A DNA stretch of 64,000 bases from Chionis minor (taxonomy: Eukaryota; Chordata; Aves; Charadriiformes; Chionididae), in NCBI GenBank assembly GCA_013398295.1, contig VZSF01001239.1, positions 34,646 through 98,645 on the forward strand, in the 5' to 3' direction. Every line of letters starts with the position of its first letter. Positions within the stretch are counted from its first letter, which is position 1. Made by a program: the position numbers and the translations under genes. This document shows positions 10,595 to 22,841 of the stretch, piece by piece. The notes beneath the pieces are model-generated. The model made no database searches, was not told where the DNA came from, and worked only from the letters and a program-made list of their open reading frames with translations.

Positions 10595-11071
10595 CCAGTC
10601 ATGTGTGTTTGGTTCAAGAAAGCAACAGAGAGTAAAACTTCCAGGAGGTGGGAGTCAAGGCAGGAGGGCAGAGGGACTGCGGGAGAAGAGCTCACAGGTC
10701 AACCCACCCCCGGCACAGCCCGGGTTTACACCCGCATCAGCCTCTGGCCCCGGGTACCTAAATAGGAGCGCGAGCGTCCCGCTGGCAGCCCTGCAAAGCA
10801 GCTGGCTCTGCTCTGTCCCCAGGGGGGGGTCCCATGCCCAGGGCAGGCCACCGGCACGGGGGTCCCGCAGGCTTTGGGTCCTGCCTGCAGCGGGGAGGGC
10901 AGGGTGCAGCGGGAAGCAGCGGAGCGCGGCCGATGCGCCGAGCCTGGCATCTCCGCATCACAGGGCGGTGGGAGGATGCAGGATGCGGCACCTGGGACTG
11001 ATGCTTCCAGGGGGGAGCCCGGGAGGGATGAAAGCTGGGGAGGGGGCCGGTCTTCCAAAGGAGAGCGCGGG

Positions 11072-11131
11072 GTGCATCGCTGCGGGATGTATCGCTGCGA
11101 GGTGTACCGCTGCGGGGTGTACCGCTGCGGG
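11072..11131. repeat. 15-bp tandem repeat, four copies
   Basis: Four head-to-tail units of the type GTGTACCGCTGCGGG (11072-11086, 11087-11101, 11102-11116, 11117-11131), the last two identical. They fall within the proposed PRELP 3' UTR. Confidence 0.85.
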
Positions 11132-11962
11132 GAGGGTGCTGGGACCCCCGCAGGGCGCAGAGCCCAGCTCCAGCTGCAGCAGCCGGACACCTCCCCACTC
11201 CCTCCTGCCAAATTCCCACCACCGCCAGCAGGGCATAAGCCCTTCGGCCTCCAGAGCGATGCGGAGCCAAGGTCGAAGCCCACCCAGGAGGACCCAAGCG
11301 GGAGGACCGTGTCCCCCGCCCGGGGCCCCGGGACGTGGCTTTGGCCACGAGGTGTCGTTGCCGGTCCTGCCGGCCACCCTCCGCCCGCACCGGGCCCTGC
11401 TCTCCCGGCCACCCGCCGCCGGGACCCCTCGCTGGCGTCACCCTGAGCCCCACCCGGGGCATCCCACCTCCATCACTGGGGGTTTGTCCCCAGGGACATC
11501 CGGGTGCAGCCACCCAGAGCAATGATATGACCCGAGTCCTGCAGCGAGGTGGCCCCCGGGCTCCCTCGTCGGCTCCATCCGGAGATGCTTTTTGGCTCGG
11601 ACTAAATCCAGCCTCCTGGAACTCCGCCGGGTGGAAGGGGAGAGACAGAGCCAGCTCCAGGGCTGGTCTGGGTGAGGGCAGGGAACTGGGGTGATGGTGG
11701 CAGCCACCCCCCGGGGCTGATGCTGTGACCTGGGATGGGTGCTGCGCTGCGGTGCTGTCCTGCAGACAGTGGTCCCCAAGGACGCGCATGCCACGCGTGT
11801 CCACGGCCACTGCAGGGGAGGAAGGGGGAAAGGCAAGAGGGCTGGAGGTGGGGTGTGAGCAGGGGGAGAGGGAGGCAGAGAGGGTCCCACGTGTCAAACA
11901 CCGATGGGGGTCAAGGCTCTGTGCAAAGCCAAGTCCGGGGAGAGCTGCGCTGCCGGGCAGGG

Positions 11963-12141
11963 CTAGAAAATCACAGACTGCAGGAGGCGGAAACACATCA
12001 TCAGATCCAAGGGGATGGGGGGCTTCAGGAGGTTCCCGTCCAGCCGCAGGTACCGCAGCCGGGGCACGCTGTCCAGGTCAGAGGGGGAGAAGTCGTGGAT
12101 GGACATCAGCGAGGTGGGGCAGATCTGCGTCCCGTTGATTT
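11963..12141 (-). CDS. PRELP: PRELP last coding exon
   Basis: 179 coding bases from acceptor CCTGTAG to TAG at 11965-11963. It encodes KINGTQICPTSL through LRYLRLDGNLLKPPIP to the C-terminus CFRLLQSVIF, which matches the conserved end of mammalian PRELP. The intron (12142-14001) is 1860 bases. Confidence 0.95.
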
Positions 12142-14938
12142 CTACAGGGAGGAGAGGAAAAGCGGGATGCAGGTTAGAGGAAAAGGAAGGCAGAGAGGGA
12201 TGTTAGAGACCCCCCCGCCTCGCCTGCCTGTTGAACCCCCAAATGGGATTGCTTTGCTACTGAGGGGGAGAATCCCCAGCCTCTCCCAGAAGAAGGCGCA
12301 GCCCCAGTGAGGGGAAAATCCTGCTTTTGTTCGGAAATGAAGTAGGTCACGTTCCGCTGGAGCGCAGTGAGGGATGCAGTGTCATTTGAGAGAGAAAAGG
12401 GATTATTTCGAACATGAAACCTGCCGAGCCAGCCCTAAGCCTTCAAAACAAAACATCAAGGAAACACGCTCCAGCAGCGTTACGCTGAAGATAACGTCAA
12501 TAACCGGCTCGTTGCTCACTTCTGGATTTCCACGTGTTTCTCCCCACCCCAGGGCTTGTGTTACGGAAAATAAACCCAGGGATTCTTCTGTTGTTACCCA
12601 ACTCCAGGCACTGAAACCTTATCAAAGCTGGGTAAAATAGGCAAAAGGAAAAGGTGGGGCATGATGCACACAGCCAGGCGGCACCTCTCCGTGGAAAGCC
12701 CAAGCCGGAGCGGGGTACCAGGGTATGTGAAGCCAGCAGCAGTCTCCACCTTCACTCCAAGGTCCCCCTTGGCTCCAGTTTGGTGTTGTTTAAATAAAAC
12801 GTAGATTAACCAGCACTTAAACCAGCCGTTCATCGCTGCATCGTTACTCCCTGGGAACCAGCTCCAGTGACCCCCTGAGAAGGGATGTGGTTTTGTGAGG
12901 GTTTTGTCCCCCTCCCTGGCATCGTGTCCCACAACACCATCACCGCTCGCCTGCGAAGAGCAGCTTTCTTGCTCGTCCCTTCCTGGCTTGTCTGCGGTGC
13001 CCTGTTTGGGCAGGAGCCACCGGCTAAAGCCGCACTGTGACTTTTACAGCCCCTCCTCAGCAGCAGGTGGCTTTTGCATATAAAGCCACACATCATCACT
13101 GCACAACTAACACCGCAGCGTGGAAGTCCTTGTGATCCACCACTTGTGGAGACCAGCGTCCTGCCCGGTGGCTGCTTCACAGGCGAGTAATCCCCTGGGT
13201 GGGTCCTGCAGCCCCCCTACACCCCACCGCAGCCAGGAACAGGAGAGCCCAGCACGCTTTTCCCAGTGCACATGGGGGGTCTCTGGCAGGAGCCGCACTC
13301 TTGTTCCCCTGCAGATGGCAAGGAGAGCAGGTTGCTGGACCTCTAACAGCGGAAGCATCTGGGCTGACCAGAAATGGGTCTCTGTCTTCTTCTCGAATGT
13401 GCTAGCTGTGTTTACACATTGCACAGGCCAGCACCTCTCCCATGAAATTGCAGTGCTTTGCCTGGAACGGTGTGAAACTGCCCCGGTTGGTTTGCCAAGG
13501 CAACCTCCATCACAGCCTTGTTCTCCCTATTCCTTCCTCGGCGAGGCTCGGCTCGAGAGCTAAGCTGGGTTATTTCTAACCATCTTGACTGCGTATTTGG
13601 CATCTGTTCTTAAAATATGTGCACAGACTCTCCTTTTTAAATATGCCTATTTCTGAGCCCTGCTGGGGAAGTAACTATTTAGATGGCAGGTGGCCCCAAA
13701 GAAGAGCTGCCCATGATGAGGAACAAGAAAATCCCTGCAGCCCCAGGGGGAATGTAGCCCTGCTCCTCAGCTGCCACCACTATCCTTGGGCCATTCTTCC
13801 CCATATGCAAATCCACCCCCCTCAGGGACTTGTTCACCTATGAAGAGCCCCCAGCTCATCTCAGCACTGCATCCCCCTTTGAAGAGTTCACATCCCACTG
13901 GGTGAAAAACACCTTTTTCAATGAAACGCTTGCTATCCCCAAGCCTGTCTGTTCCCCCCCCAGACCTCCCCATGGCCTCCCGACCCACCAGCACAACTCA
14001 CTTTCAATGGAGTTGTTATTCAGGTAGAGATGCTCCAGCTTGGGGCTGATGAAAGGGACGTTGGTGAGCTTGTTGTGGGCCAGGTGCAACACCAGCAAGT
14101 TGGTGAGGTTGAAGGAGTTCTTGGGCAGCCCCTTGTCAGAGATCTGGTTGTAGTTGAGCCGGATGAACGCCAGGTTGGGGAACTCCTTGAAGTAGTCACT
14201 GGGGATGTCTTCAATGTTGTTCCTGTCCAGAAAGAGCTGGTGGATGGCACTGGGCACCCCGGGGGGCATTTTCCTCAGGATGTTGTGGGCCAGGTTGAGT
14301 TGCATGAGGTTCTTGAGTCCCTTGAAGGTGTTTTTGTTGAAGACCCCATCACTTAGCTTGTTGTGGTGCAGGTCCAAGAGCACGAGGTTCTCCAGCTTGT
14401 TGAAGACTCCAGCAGGGATCTTGGAGATCTGGTTCCTGCTCAGACGCAGCTGCTCCAGGTTGGGTGGCAGGAAGGCAGGCACCTCCTTCAGCTGGTTCTT
14501 CTCCATGTAGAGGAAGATGAGGTTTTCCAGCTTCTCCAGGACCCGCCTGTCCACCTTCCGGATGCGATTGTTGTCTAGGTTGACCCATTTCAGCCCTGTG
14601 GCATTCCTGAAGGACTCCTCCGGGAGGTCGTCGATGAAGTTGTTCTGGAGGTAGAGGTAGTGGATGCGGGACGGGATGATGGGGACCTTCCGCAGGTTGC
14701 GGCTGTCACAGTAGAGGGCGGAGGGGAAGTCTGGGGGGCAGTAGCATTCTCGGGGGCAGTCGGGGAAGATGGAAGGGGGACCTGGTGGCAGGGGTGGGGG
14801 CAGCTCTGTGGGCTCGACGGGCTCAACAAACTCGGGAGGTGGGCGGGTGGGTTTCCGGGGAGGCTTCCTCCGCTGCCCGCTCACGTCCGAGATCAGCACA
14901 AGAACAAGTGGGAAAAGCAATCTGAAGGCCACCTTCAT
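11963..14938 (-). CDS. PRELP: PRELP (prolargin), class II small leucine-rich repeat protein
   Basis: Secreted matrix protein that in mammals binds collagen through its LRR domain and heparan sulfate through a basic N-terminus, linking basement membrane to connective tissue. Two coding exons (14002-14938 and 11963-12141) join in phase 1 to give 371 aa; human PRELP is 382. Visible in order: signal peptide about 1-21; basic Pro-rich segment QRRKPPRKPTRPPPEF at 22-37; Pro/Glu linker to 60; N-terminal cap C61-C65-C67-C77 with class II spacing CX3CXCX9C; leucine-rich repeats with conserved cores such as NLEQLRLSRNQISKIP and LLVLHLAHNKL; C-terminal cap C320 and C362. Sequons lie at N112, N277, N308 and N315. 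The ATG at 14938 is in good context (A at -3) and lies 15 bases into the exon. The basic N-terminus is shorter than in mammals, which explains the length difference. Confidence 0.96.
12142..14001 (-). other. PRELP: PRELP intron 2
   Basis: Intron with GT (14001-14000) and AG (12143-12142) borders. It holds no exon-like frame. A plus-strand TATAAA at 13079-13084 has no associated transcript evidence. Confidence 0.9.
14002..14938 (-). CDS. PRELP: PRELP main coding exon
   Basis: Encodes residues 1-312 and the first base of codon 313. An acceptor (CCCTCAG) at 14955-14954 starts the exon at 14953, so 15 bases of 5' UTR precede the ATG. The donor A|GTGAGT at 14001-14000 follows HLYLNNNSIE. The phase 1 intron at this point is shared with FMOD and is a class II SLRP hallmark. 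Confidence 0.96.
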
Positions 14939-14953
14939 GGTCCAGATGTTTCC

Positions 14954-17900
14954 CTGAGGGACGCAACAAGGGGAGGTAGGTTAGGATGCGCCTGATTCAG
15001 GTACCGCTTCATCTCCCATCTCCCCCATCACTGCAGTCTCTGACAGGCAGAAATTTACCCCACATCCCTGCCAGTAACCTGCTATTTTCTCTCCTTCCCC
15101 TTGAAGTTATCTTTAAATCCAAACCCTCTCTACAGCATGAGTCACTGAGATCCCCTCTCTCCGGCTCAGCTTTATGCCATGAGGGGGATTCTGGTTTTTT
15201 ATTTATTTATTTTGCTTTGGGGTTTTTTAACGCACCACCCGCAGCACTGCCCCGCAGAGCCTGGCCCCCCCCAGGAGCCCCAACATCCCTGTGCCCTCTC
15301 TCCAAAGGATGGATTGCCCCTTCAGAGTCCTTGATGGATTAGGCTTAATTTTGCACTTGAGCCAAAAAAATCAATGATTCAGTAGCAAATTGGCTGAGCA
15401 ACAGTATCAGGAGGCCACCAGCAGTTAGCGGGACAGCAAAGATGGATGGTCCTGTGCTTCAGGGACAAGGCTTTAATGCAGGACAGCCCATTTTCAAGGC
15501 CGTGTGACAGAAAGGGCATTTGCAAGATTACGCGTGTGCAGTACGGAAGGTGTTTGTCTATACAGCTCCCTGGGCTGCCCAAATAACTCCATCCATCACC
15601 TCCAGTCCCACTGGGCTGGTTGTCTGGGGAGAGTTCCAATGGAAGCGAGAGATCGAGCAAGGTGTCCGCTTGCCCCTAGCCAGAGAGATTCTCCTGGACG
15701 CCAGCCCAACACCTTACACGTACCACCTCTCCCTCTTCTCCTGGTTATTATCAAGCCCACGGAGGCTGCCTGTCCCATCTCTGCCCTCTCCAGGCTGCCT
15801 GGAACAGCAGTATCCTCCCTGCAAGCCTGGTGCTGGTAGCTCTCCAGCTTTGGATGGATGGAGGGATCCATCTCCTTGCACACAAGCTTCCCAGAAAGCC
15901 CCCTTGCAGAAGGAGCTTTGGATGCTCAGACACTCCCTGGGGCCAGCTGGAGCAGGCCAGGCTGTGGGCTTCCCGGGCAGGCAGCAGACACCTCAGGGTG
16001 TTCGCCAGGCTTTTCCCAGCTGCATTTGTCGCCCCAGCAGGAACAAAGCCGAGCTGGATGCACGGCGAGGCAGATGGAGGAGCTCGGCAGAGGCAGAGTG
16101 GGAAAGAGAACCAAGTGAGACGAGACAGGGAGAAAGATGGGCAGGAAGACGAGGAGGCTCAGAGGAAGACGGATCTGCTGGGGAAACGGAGCATCTGCCG
16201 TGGGAGCCAGTGCTGCTGGGATGGGAGCTGGGGGCAGAAGTTGGAGTGATGCTGGAGAGAAATCAGGCTCTCCCAGCTCATTGCTCTCCCCCACGATGAG
16301 GGTGAGCCAGCAGTTTGGTGGCACAGCTGCTGTGGTGCCTGGGGGGGCCACTGGTGACACAGGCACAGCCAGCCCTGCTCGGCTCCGCGTGCCCAACGGG
16401 AGCTGGGAACAGGCTGGGCTGAGCCAGGCACATGGCGTTTGCCTTTGGGCTGCAGCAGGACAATGTCCCCAGCCCTCAGCCCACCAGCACAGACCAACAC
16501 TGCTGGCGCAGCCCTTGCCGCACCAACCAGCTTCCCACCGGCTCCGCATCCCACCCAGGGATGCCCTTTGGGGCTTTCGATGGGCCACTGCTCCCAGGGC
16601 TTCGCCAGCCCGGCTCCCTTTGAAGCGATCCCACGCATTCCTGGGGCTCCAAGTAATTGACTTTCTCCAAGAAAAGAGCCTGTTCTCTCTCCGCCCCCCC
16701 CCCAGGCCCAGCCTGTTACTTTCCTTTTTGTCTCACTCTGCTCCCATCTGGCACCGTTTAACCCTACAAGCCTCACACGCCTGCTGTTTTCAATCAGAGC
16801 TCTGGCATCTCGCTGGGGGAAGGGAGGAACAGGGGAAGAACAACGGGGCCCGAACGCTGCCAGATATTCAGCTCAGCAGTGCTGCAGTAAGTCCCCGTTG
16901 GGGATGTACGTGCGTGCTTCTGTGTTGTAAGAGCTCAGATTCAACGGCGCGCTGCAGAGAACGGACACATTCGTGACAGGGAGCCCCCTCTACGTGCAGT
17001 CCCCCTCCCTGGCCCTGCAGCATCCCGCTCCTTTCCCAGCCGCATCCCAACCTGCACGTGGTGCTCTCCCCCCAACCTTGTCCCAGACCTGTCCGTGGGA
17101 TTTTGCCGCCGTTCCGAAACTCGGACTTGCATTTTTAATACCCGCAATGGAGCGGCAGGGGCTGAGGTCTGTATTTGGCCCGTTGCAGAGGGGAGGAGGC
17201 AGCTGGGACATGATATTCCAGCCAGTACATGCTGCGATCCGGGCGTTCGGCTCCCTCTGCTCAGCTCAGGCCACCCAGCAGCCGCCCCGGGCAGTATCAC
17301 AGGGAGGGTGGGGGACTGGGCAGAGCTGTCACCCTGTTGGTCTCAGGAGCTGGCTGAGCTCTCAGCCCTTCCAGGAACAACCTGGCCCTGCACAGCCTGT
17401 GCCGTCCCCTCCACGCGACAATTCAACGTTGCAGATGTTTAGGGATGTTAGATGTATAGCGGGAATAGTCAGCGAGCCAGACATTCAGGCTGGAGAGTGG
17501 CAGCATCGTGTGGCATTTGTCAGCACAGAAGGGAAGTGTCAGGAGGCAGATGCAGCCCCTTTGATCCGCTGTACCGCCTGCAGCCCGCTGTCACGTCCCC
17601 ATGGGGACTGTCACACCCCTCTGCCCACCGCAGCCGGGCTGGCAGCGCTGCCACCCCCCTTCTCCGCTGCCGGCCCCCACAAGCTTCTCCCTGCAAAAGC
17701 TGCAGCTCCCCACAGAGGCTCTACCCGCCGCTCCCCAGCCTGCTCGGGGGAAGCAGGACCCACTTCCAAGCAATCCGTAAGAAAGCAGCTGGCAGCCAGC
17801 GGCCCCCACAACAGCCCTGCATCCAGAATAACGGGGCTGCAACGAGCCTGAGGCCACCACAAGCTTTACAATTGCCTCTAACACGCTGGGAGGTTCAAAG

Positions 17901-20900
17901 CCAGCTCTCCCTGGACCCGACACAGTCGGCAGTCTGTTCTCCATCCAGTTTCATGCAGTTGAATTTACTGGCGTGAATGCAAGAAGCCAGATTTCAAAAT
18001 CCCACACCCTGATTCTGCACGAGCACCGGCTGCCGAATCCGCAGCCGGAGCCACGGCACAGCGCCTGCTCTGCCAATGCTTCCACTCGACCTTTCTCACC
18101 ACTCCCCAACGGACAGGACAGCGCCGATCCCGGCTACCCACAAGGAATCCATACGACTGGAATAAAGTTAAATCATGAAGCAACAAATGCATTCAGGAAG
18201 CCAACTGCCTGGTGTGGAGAAAAGGCTCGATTCATGGACAAAAACAGTTCTGACACCTCCCGAGCTGCGGGCTGAGCTGAGCAGCTTGGCCTGGGTGCGA
18301 GACCAAGGCACCCAACAGATGCCAGCCCAAGGTTTTTCCCAGAAAAAGGCAGCTGTTCCCTCAGTTGTCCCATTACAATTGGCAAAAATCCGGCACAACA
18401 GCTGGAAATTCCAGCCCCAAATGCCACTGGTGTTTGCTTTCCACGTCGTTTATCTTCGCTGCATCTCAGTAACTTACAGCTTCCAGGCAGCGCTCACTGC
18501 CAGCCCCACCGCTGGTGCCAAGGGCAGGCAAAAAAAAAATATCCCAATCTCCGGGGCAAGAGTGAGCTATGTAAAGGTCACGGGGGGATTTGTCATGGGC
18601 AGAAGTCCCAACACTCTCCCTTGGGTGCCTCCTGCCCTCCCCGCCTGCTCCTGCAGCCGAGAGCAGCAGCTGGCTCTGGATTGATGCATCAGGGACTCCT
18701 GCTCCTGCAGAGGGACAGGAGGAAAAAAGGGACCTTTTAAATTTGGGAAGAGAGAGGAAAGACTAGACGGCTGGATCACAGATCCTTTCCAGCCTGTTGC
18801 CCATAATCCTGCTAGCTCCCTTCGCAGCTTTCCCACTGGACCCCCCGTTTCCCATCATTCCTGCAGCCCCCAGGCTGGAAAAACGCTCCCCCCCAGCCTG
18901 GGAACCTGCACATTGGAGCAGAACAAGGAGGGCGAGCTAAAAATAACTGAAAAGAGCCAGCAAAGCTCCCTCGTCAGCTTCCCTCTGCGTCCAACCACCA
19001 CAACAGCCTGTGCGTGTCTCTGCAAGGGTCTGATCAGCTGTAACCGAAACAGGGGGCTCTTTATCCAGCAGCGCTGGAGTGCTGGGAATGGTGGAAAAGG
19101 AATAAATGCAGCCCAGGCCTGTCCTCTGACAAGAGGGTAGACACGCTGTCACCCAGGCGTCCCCAGAGTCCCCTGGGGAGCCGAGCCCTGATGCAACAAC
19201 CCGCTCTTCTCGCCCTTTCCCAGCATTTTCCCAGGGAGAAGCGGAGCCGCAGGCAGCCTGCTTGGCTGGGGCCGGAGCCAGCACACGGCCGAGGCAGCCG
19301 CCGGGGCTCATTCCCCCTGTGTTCCTCCTTGCGGGGACAGTGCTGTGTCCACGCAGGGCACGGGCACCTCGGGAGACCCTGCCAGAGAGCAGCTCGGACA
19401 CGCTCCCGGGCTCTGGAGCAACGCTTCTGGGCTCAGCGCTAGGGCTGCAGAACACACGGATGGCAACGCGTGGCTCCTTGCGCTCCTTCGCATGCCAGGA
19501 GCATTTCCTCACTGTACCACAGTCACCAGACTCATTGCGAAAGGCTCCGTCGTGTTCCCTGCTCCCTCCAGCAACCTCCTCCCGCAGCAGGGTCCGTGGG
19601 AAGACAGCCCTGGCAGAAACCACCTTTCTGCTGCCTTCACCGCGTCAGCAATTCCTCCCTCCTCCTCTTCCCTCGCTGCATGTCTCGACCCTCCCCAGGG
19701 CTGCTCCGGGCTCAACCCACCCGCAGATCCCTCTGCCACACACAGTAGAACTGGCTGGACACACACAAAAGCAAAAGCACAGGAGAAAACATCACCAAAG
19801 CGGCCACAGCCCGGCCCCCGAGCCTGCCCCCACGCACACCCTGCTCCCCCGCAAGCATCTCCCTCACCTTGGCCCCCCCAGCTCCGCTTCCTCTAAGGGT
19901 GGGAAACTGCTCTGATGCCTTATCAGCAGCTGCTGCCTCATCCCTCCCCTCCAGCCTCTTCCCCAGGGCAGAGGAAACATCCCACAGCTGCACTTTTATC
20001 TTTTTCCAGGTGGAAACACTCAGCCCCTCACTCCCCCTCTTTCCTGGGGGAGCAGGGACACCCAGCACCCTGCATTGCTGCTCCATGCTGCCTGTCCCGA
20101 GCTGGCCGAGGAAACGGTGCTTCCCGGGAGGCAGCTCCGGCAGCTTGCGGGATGCCGTCAGCCGAGCACCACATAAGGCAGGCCCGCCATCGCAGGCTCC
20201 CAGGAACGTTTCCAAGCCCTCATGTGCGACGTGCTTTGCATTCAGCTGCCAAAGCAGATGAATTCCCACTTTCTGCCCTGTAGATGCTTTTCCTAAAACT
20301 CTCAAACAGGCGGGGAAGGGCAGGTTGGGGATGAGTCTCTTCCATGCAACAAAACTCTTTCCCTGGGACTTCAGCGAACATCGCTGCCCTGTTGCTGCCT
20401 CCCATCGTCTCCAGAGCAGACAAAGAGCCAGCTCCAAACGGGATTCGCATGGCAGCTCTTCCCACGGCAGGGTGCGGGGAGGGGGCTGCACCTCTCCGCC
20501 TGCCTGGAGCGGAGCTGGCTCAGATCTCGGTGATGGAGGCAGCAAAAGTGATGTTCCACACCCTGGGAAGGGTCTATGTGGTCCAGGCACGGCTCTGCCT
20601 GCCGGGCAGGAGAAAAAGGCTTTACCACCTACATTTTTGGGCAGAAAACCAGCTTGCTGAAAACTGCCCCTGAAGCACTGGGGTGCCGTTTGGCTGCTCT
20701 CCCCCACCTCACTCTCAACGCGGCACGATGCTGCTCCCCTCCGCAGGGCAGGGAAACTCCCGCTCCGCACCCCAGCAGTGGGGCGAGGGGCTGCACACAC
20801 ACCCCCACCCCCCCCAAGGGAGAAGCCCCCCGCAGCCCTGGTCCTTTTCTCCAGCCTTTCTGCACATCCAGCTGGAAACCAGGAGCCTGTGCTCAGCGCA

Positions 20901-22688
20901 GGGAAGGCGCAGGGACTCAGTGCCAGTGGGGGCTCCCTGGTAGCAGTCCTGGCTCCGGAGGTGCCTGCTCCCCCCTCAGCCTCTCCCCCTCCTTGCGTGC
21001 TGTCCCTGCTGCTTCCCAAGGCATGGAAGACTGCCCTGGGCATGGCTTGGGCTGTGCAGCCCCCCCAGCACCCCCAGCTCTGCCTCCCTGGCTGCGGTGC
21101 CAGAGCCAAACACGCGTGGGATTGTGAGGGTGTGAGAGCACAGATCGGTGCCGGGGGGGGGACACGAGGGGGTCCTCGCTCACCCCCACAGAAAGCGCCT
21201 GGCAGCAGCCGCAACGCTGTCACCAACGGGACTTTCCTCTGCGTTTGCAGACACCCCCCTCCCACCCCAGCCTGCCCCATGCCGAGAAAAACTCTTGCAA
21301 CCCAAGAAAAAGGAAGGAACAAAGACTCCAGCTGCTGAAGAACAGAAAAATCAGCAAGAGGAGAGAAGAGGGGGAAAAAACAAAAAGGGGAAAAGAAAAA
21401 AAAAAAGGAAGAGCAGATGCTGCTTTGCATGGAAGAGGGGCTGGAGAGGGCAGGAGCATCGTGGACCAGTTCAGCGTCCTGGCTCGGAGGGTCAGGCAAG
21501 GCGAGAAGAGCCTGGGGGAAAGCACCTGCCCACAGCTTACCTGTGTGCACCTCTCCCTCCTCCTGCCTCTTATTAATCCCCAAGACAAGTTTCTCTCTGG
21601 CTGTCTCCCTCCTCCTCCTCCACCTCCTCCTCCTCCTCCTCCTCCTCCTCCTCCTCCTCTGGGTTCCGCCACGAGCGAGCCTCGGCCGAGCGCGGGGGTT
21701 TTGTTCCCGGGAGCCGCTGGCGGAGGGTGGGTGGGAGCGCGGGAGGCGGAGGGCTGGGACGGAGGCACGATGACAACAATAACGTCTTTATCTGGCAGCC
21801 AAGCGCTGTGGGCTCCGCTGCGCACACATGGCCTGCCTGCCGGAGGGCTGGCGTTTAATAACAATTCCTTCTGCTGCGGAGGCTGCTCGGAGCCCGTGTT
21901 TAAAAACACAGCTAATTAATAATTTAAATAAGCCCTTCCCTTGCCACGGCCCCTCTTTGCCAGGAGCGTGCGTTTGGGACGGCGCGTGGCAGCGCCACGG
22001 CTGAATCCCGACGGAGGCGCAGAGCGTGGGGGGCTCTGTGGGTGTCACCCGCCAGCCTGTCCCCGGGGCTGTCCCAGACGGGTCCCCCACCAGCACAGAG
22101 TGACTTCCAGCCGCCCTCCATCCCTGCCGAAGGGAGCCAGCCCCGTGCTGGGGTCTCTGCTCCTGCCTGGCAGATGGCACCCTGTAAAACATGATACAGA
22201 GTTCGTTCCCTCCCAGCTGGTGATAAGCTTTAATTTAAATCCTGATGGCGCTTACTAAAGAGAAGGGAAGGGAGCCACGACGGTGCTGTGCAGCCATGGG
22301 CACGGGGCCTCAGCCAGGTCCTGGGCTGGAAAACTGCTGCGCACTGAGGGGACATGGCTGAGGGACCCCTGGGGCATCCCACGTTCGTGGATGCTCAGGG
22401 GGGACATTTCTGCTCCAAGGAGCTCAGAGGCAGCCTGGGACCTGTTGCATATTCACAGTTCTCCGCCACGGCCCAGGTGTGAGCGAGGAGTCCCGGGGGG
22501 CACAGTGGCTATGGGAATCTCCCCCCTACAGACATCCCCATCCCAGGCATCCCTGGGATGCGGGATTCAGGGGGCAAGGGGTCCTCTCCCTCCCCGCGAG
22601 CAGTCCTCTCTCCAGCCCAGCCGACCTGCAGCGGGGGCCAGGAAACCTGAGCTGCTTTGGCTCATGGAAAACCCAATCCAAACTTTAC
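14954..22688 (-). other. PRELP: Proposed PRELP intron 1
   Basis: About 7.7 kb between the acceptor of the main coding exon and the proposed donor at 22688-22687. It is GC-rich and contains poly-purine and poly-pyrimidine stretches, a CTC microsatellite and CpG-rich sequence at about 21660-22060 followed by an AT-rich TAAT-containing segment (21908-21930). No gene was recognised inside it, although a 623-codon minus-strand frame (19712-21583) exists. Confidence 0.45.
21607..21660. repeat. (CTC)n trinucleotide microsatellite
   Basis: Nearly pure CTC/GAG array of about 18 units with a single CAC interruption, next to a CpG-rich segment. Homopurine-homopyrimidine strands of this kind can form triplex DNA. 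Confidence 0.9.
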
Positions 22689-22820
22689 CTGGGGCTGGCA
22701 GCCCTCCAGCAGGGTCCAGTCCTGCATTCCCACAGCTGAGGGTGGCTACCAACAGCAGGTTCAAACAGCCAAAATTGGAGCCTCCCCAAAGGTTCCCACC
22801 CATTAGACTCCCCCGTTTTG
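22689..22820 (-). other. PRELP: Candidate non-coding first exon of PRELP
   Basis: On the minus strand a TATA-like element at 22851-22842 is followed about 25-30 bases later by a stretch of about 130 bases that ends in a strong donor, CCCCAG|GTAAAG (GT at 22688-22687). Splicing to the acceptor at 14955-14954 would give a 7.7 kb first intron before the PRELP coding exon, the arrangement expected for this gene. The start is approximate. An ATG at 22727-22725 lies in frame with the PRELP ATG after such splicing. This is inference from signals alone. Confidence 0.45.
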
Positions 22821-22841
22821 CCCTGGGCTCCCTGCAACCCT

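Larger units (their letters stand above)
9845..11962 (-). other. PRELP: Probable PRELP 3' UTR
   Basis: From the PRELP stop codon to just past the most distal AATAAA-like signal, about 2.1 kb on the minus strand. Composition changes from GC-rich (10600-11960) to AU-rich (9860-10600), as in a long vertebrate 3' UTR; mammalian PRELP also has a long one. No intron or alternative gene was seen. The 3' limit is inferred from poly(A) signals only. Confidence 0.5.

Noticed and set aside
10758..11996. 412-codon minus-strand frame overlapping the PRELP last exon
   Set aside because: It reads PRELP's last exon out of frame and continues through the probable 3' UTR; the repeat-derived peptide there comes from the 15-bp tandem units.
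13079..13084. Plus-strand TATAAA
   Set aside because: Lies inside PRELP intron 2 on the opposite strand with no exon-like sequence or donor following it in a convincing way.
14030..14356. Plus-strand frames antisense to PRELP
   Set aside because: These are shadows of the LRR-coding exon on the other strand; the periodic Leu codons keep the complementary frame open.
19712..21583. 623-codon minus-strand open frame, the longest in the window
   Set aside because: Low-complexity runs (Phe, Ser, Gly), no domain, no signal of splicing, and it crosses a C/T-rich tract. It sits in the proposed PRELP intron 1. Long frames are common in GC-rich DNA, and similar domainless frames occur on both strands nearby.
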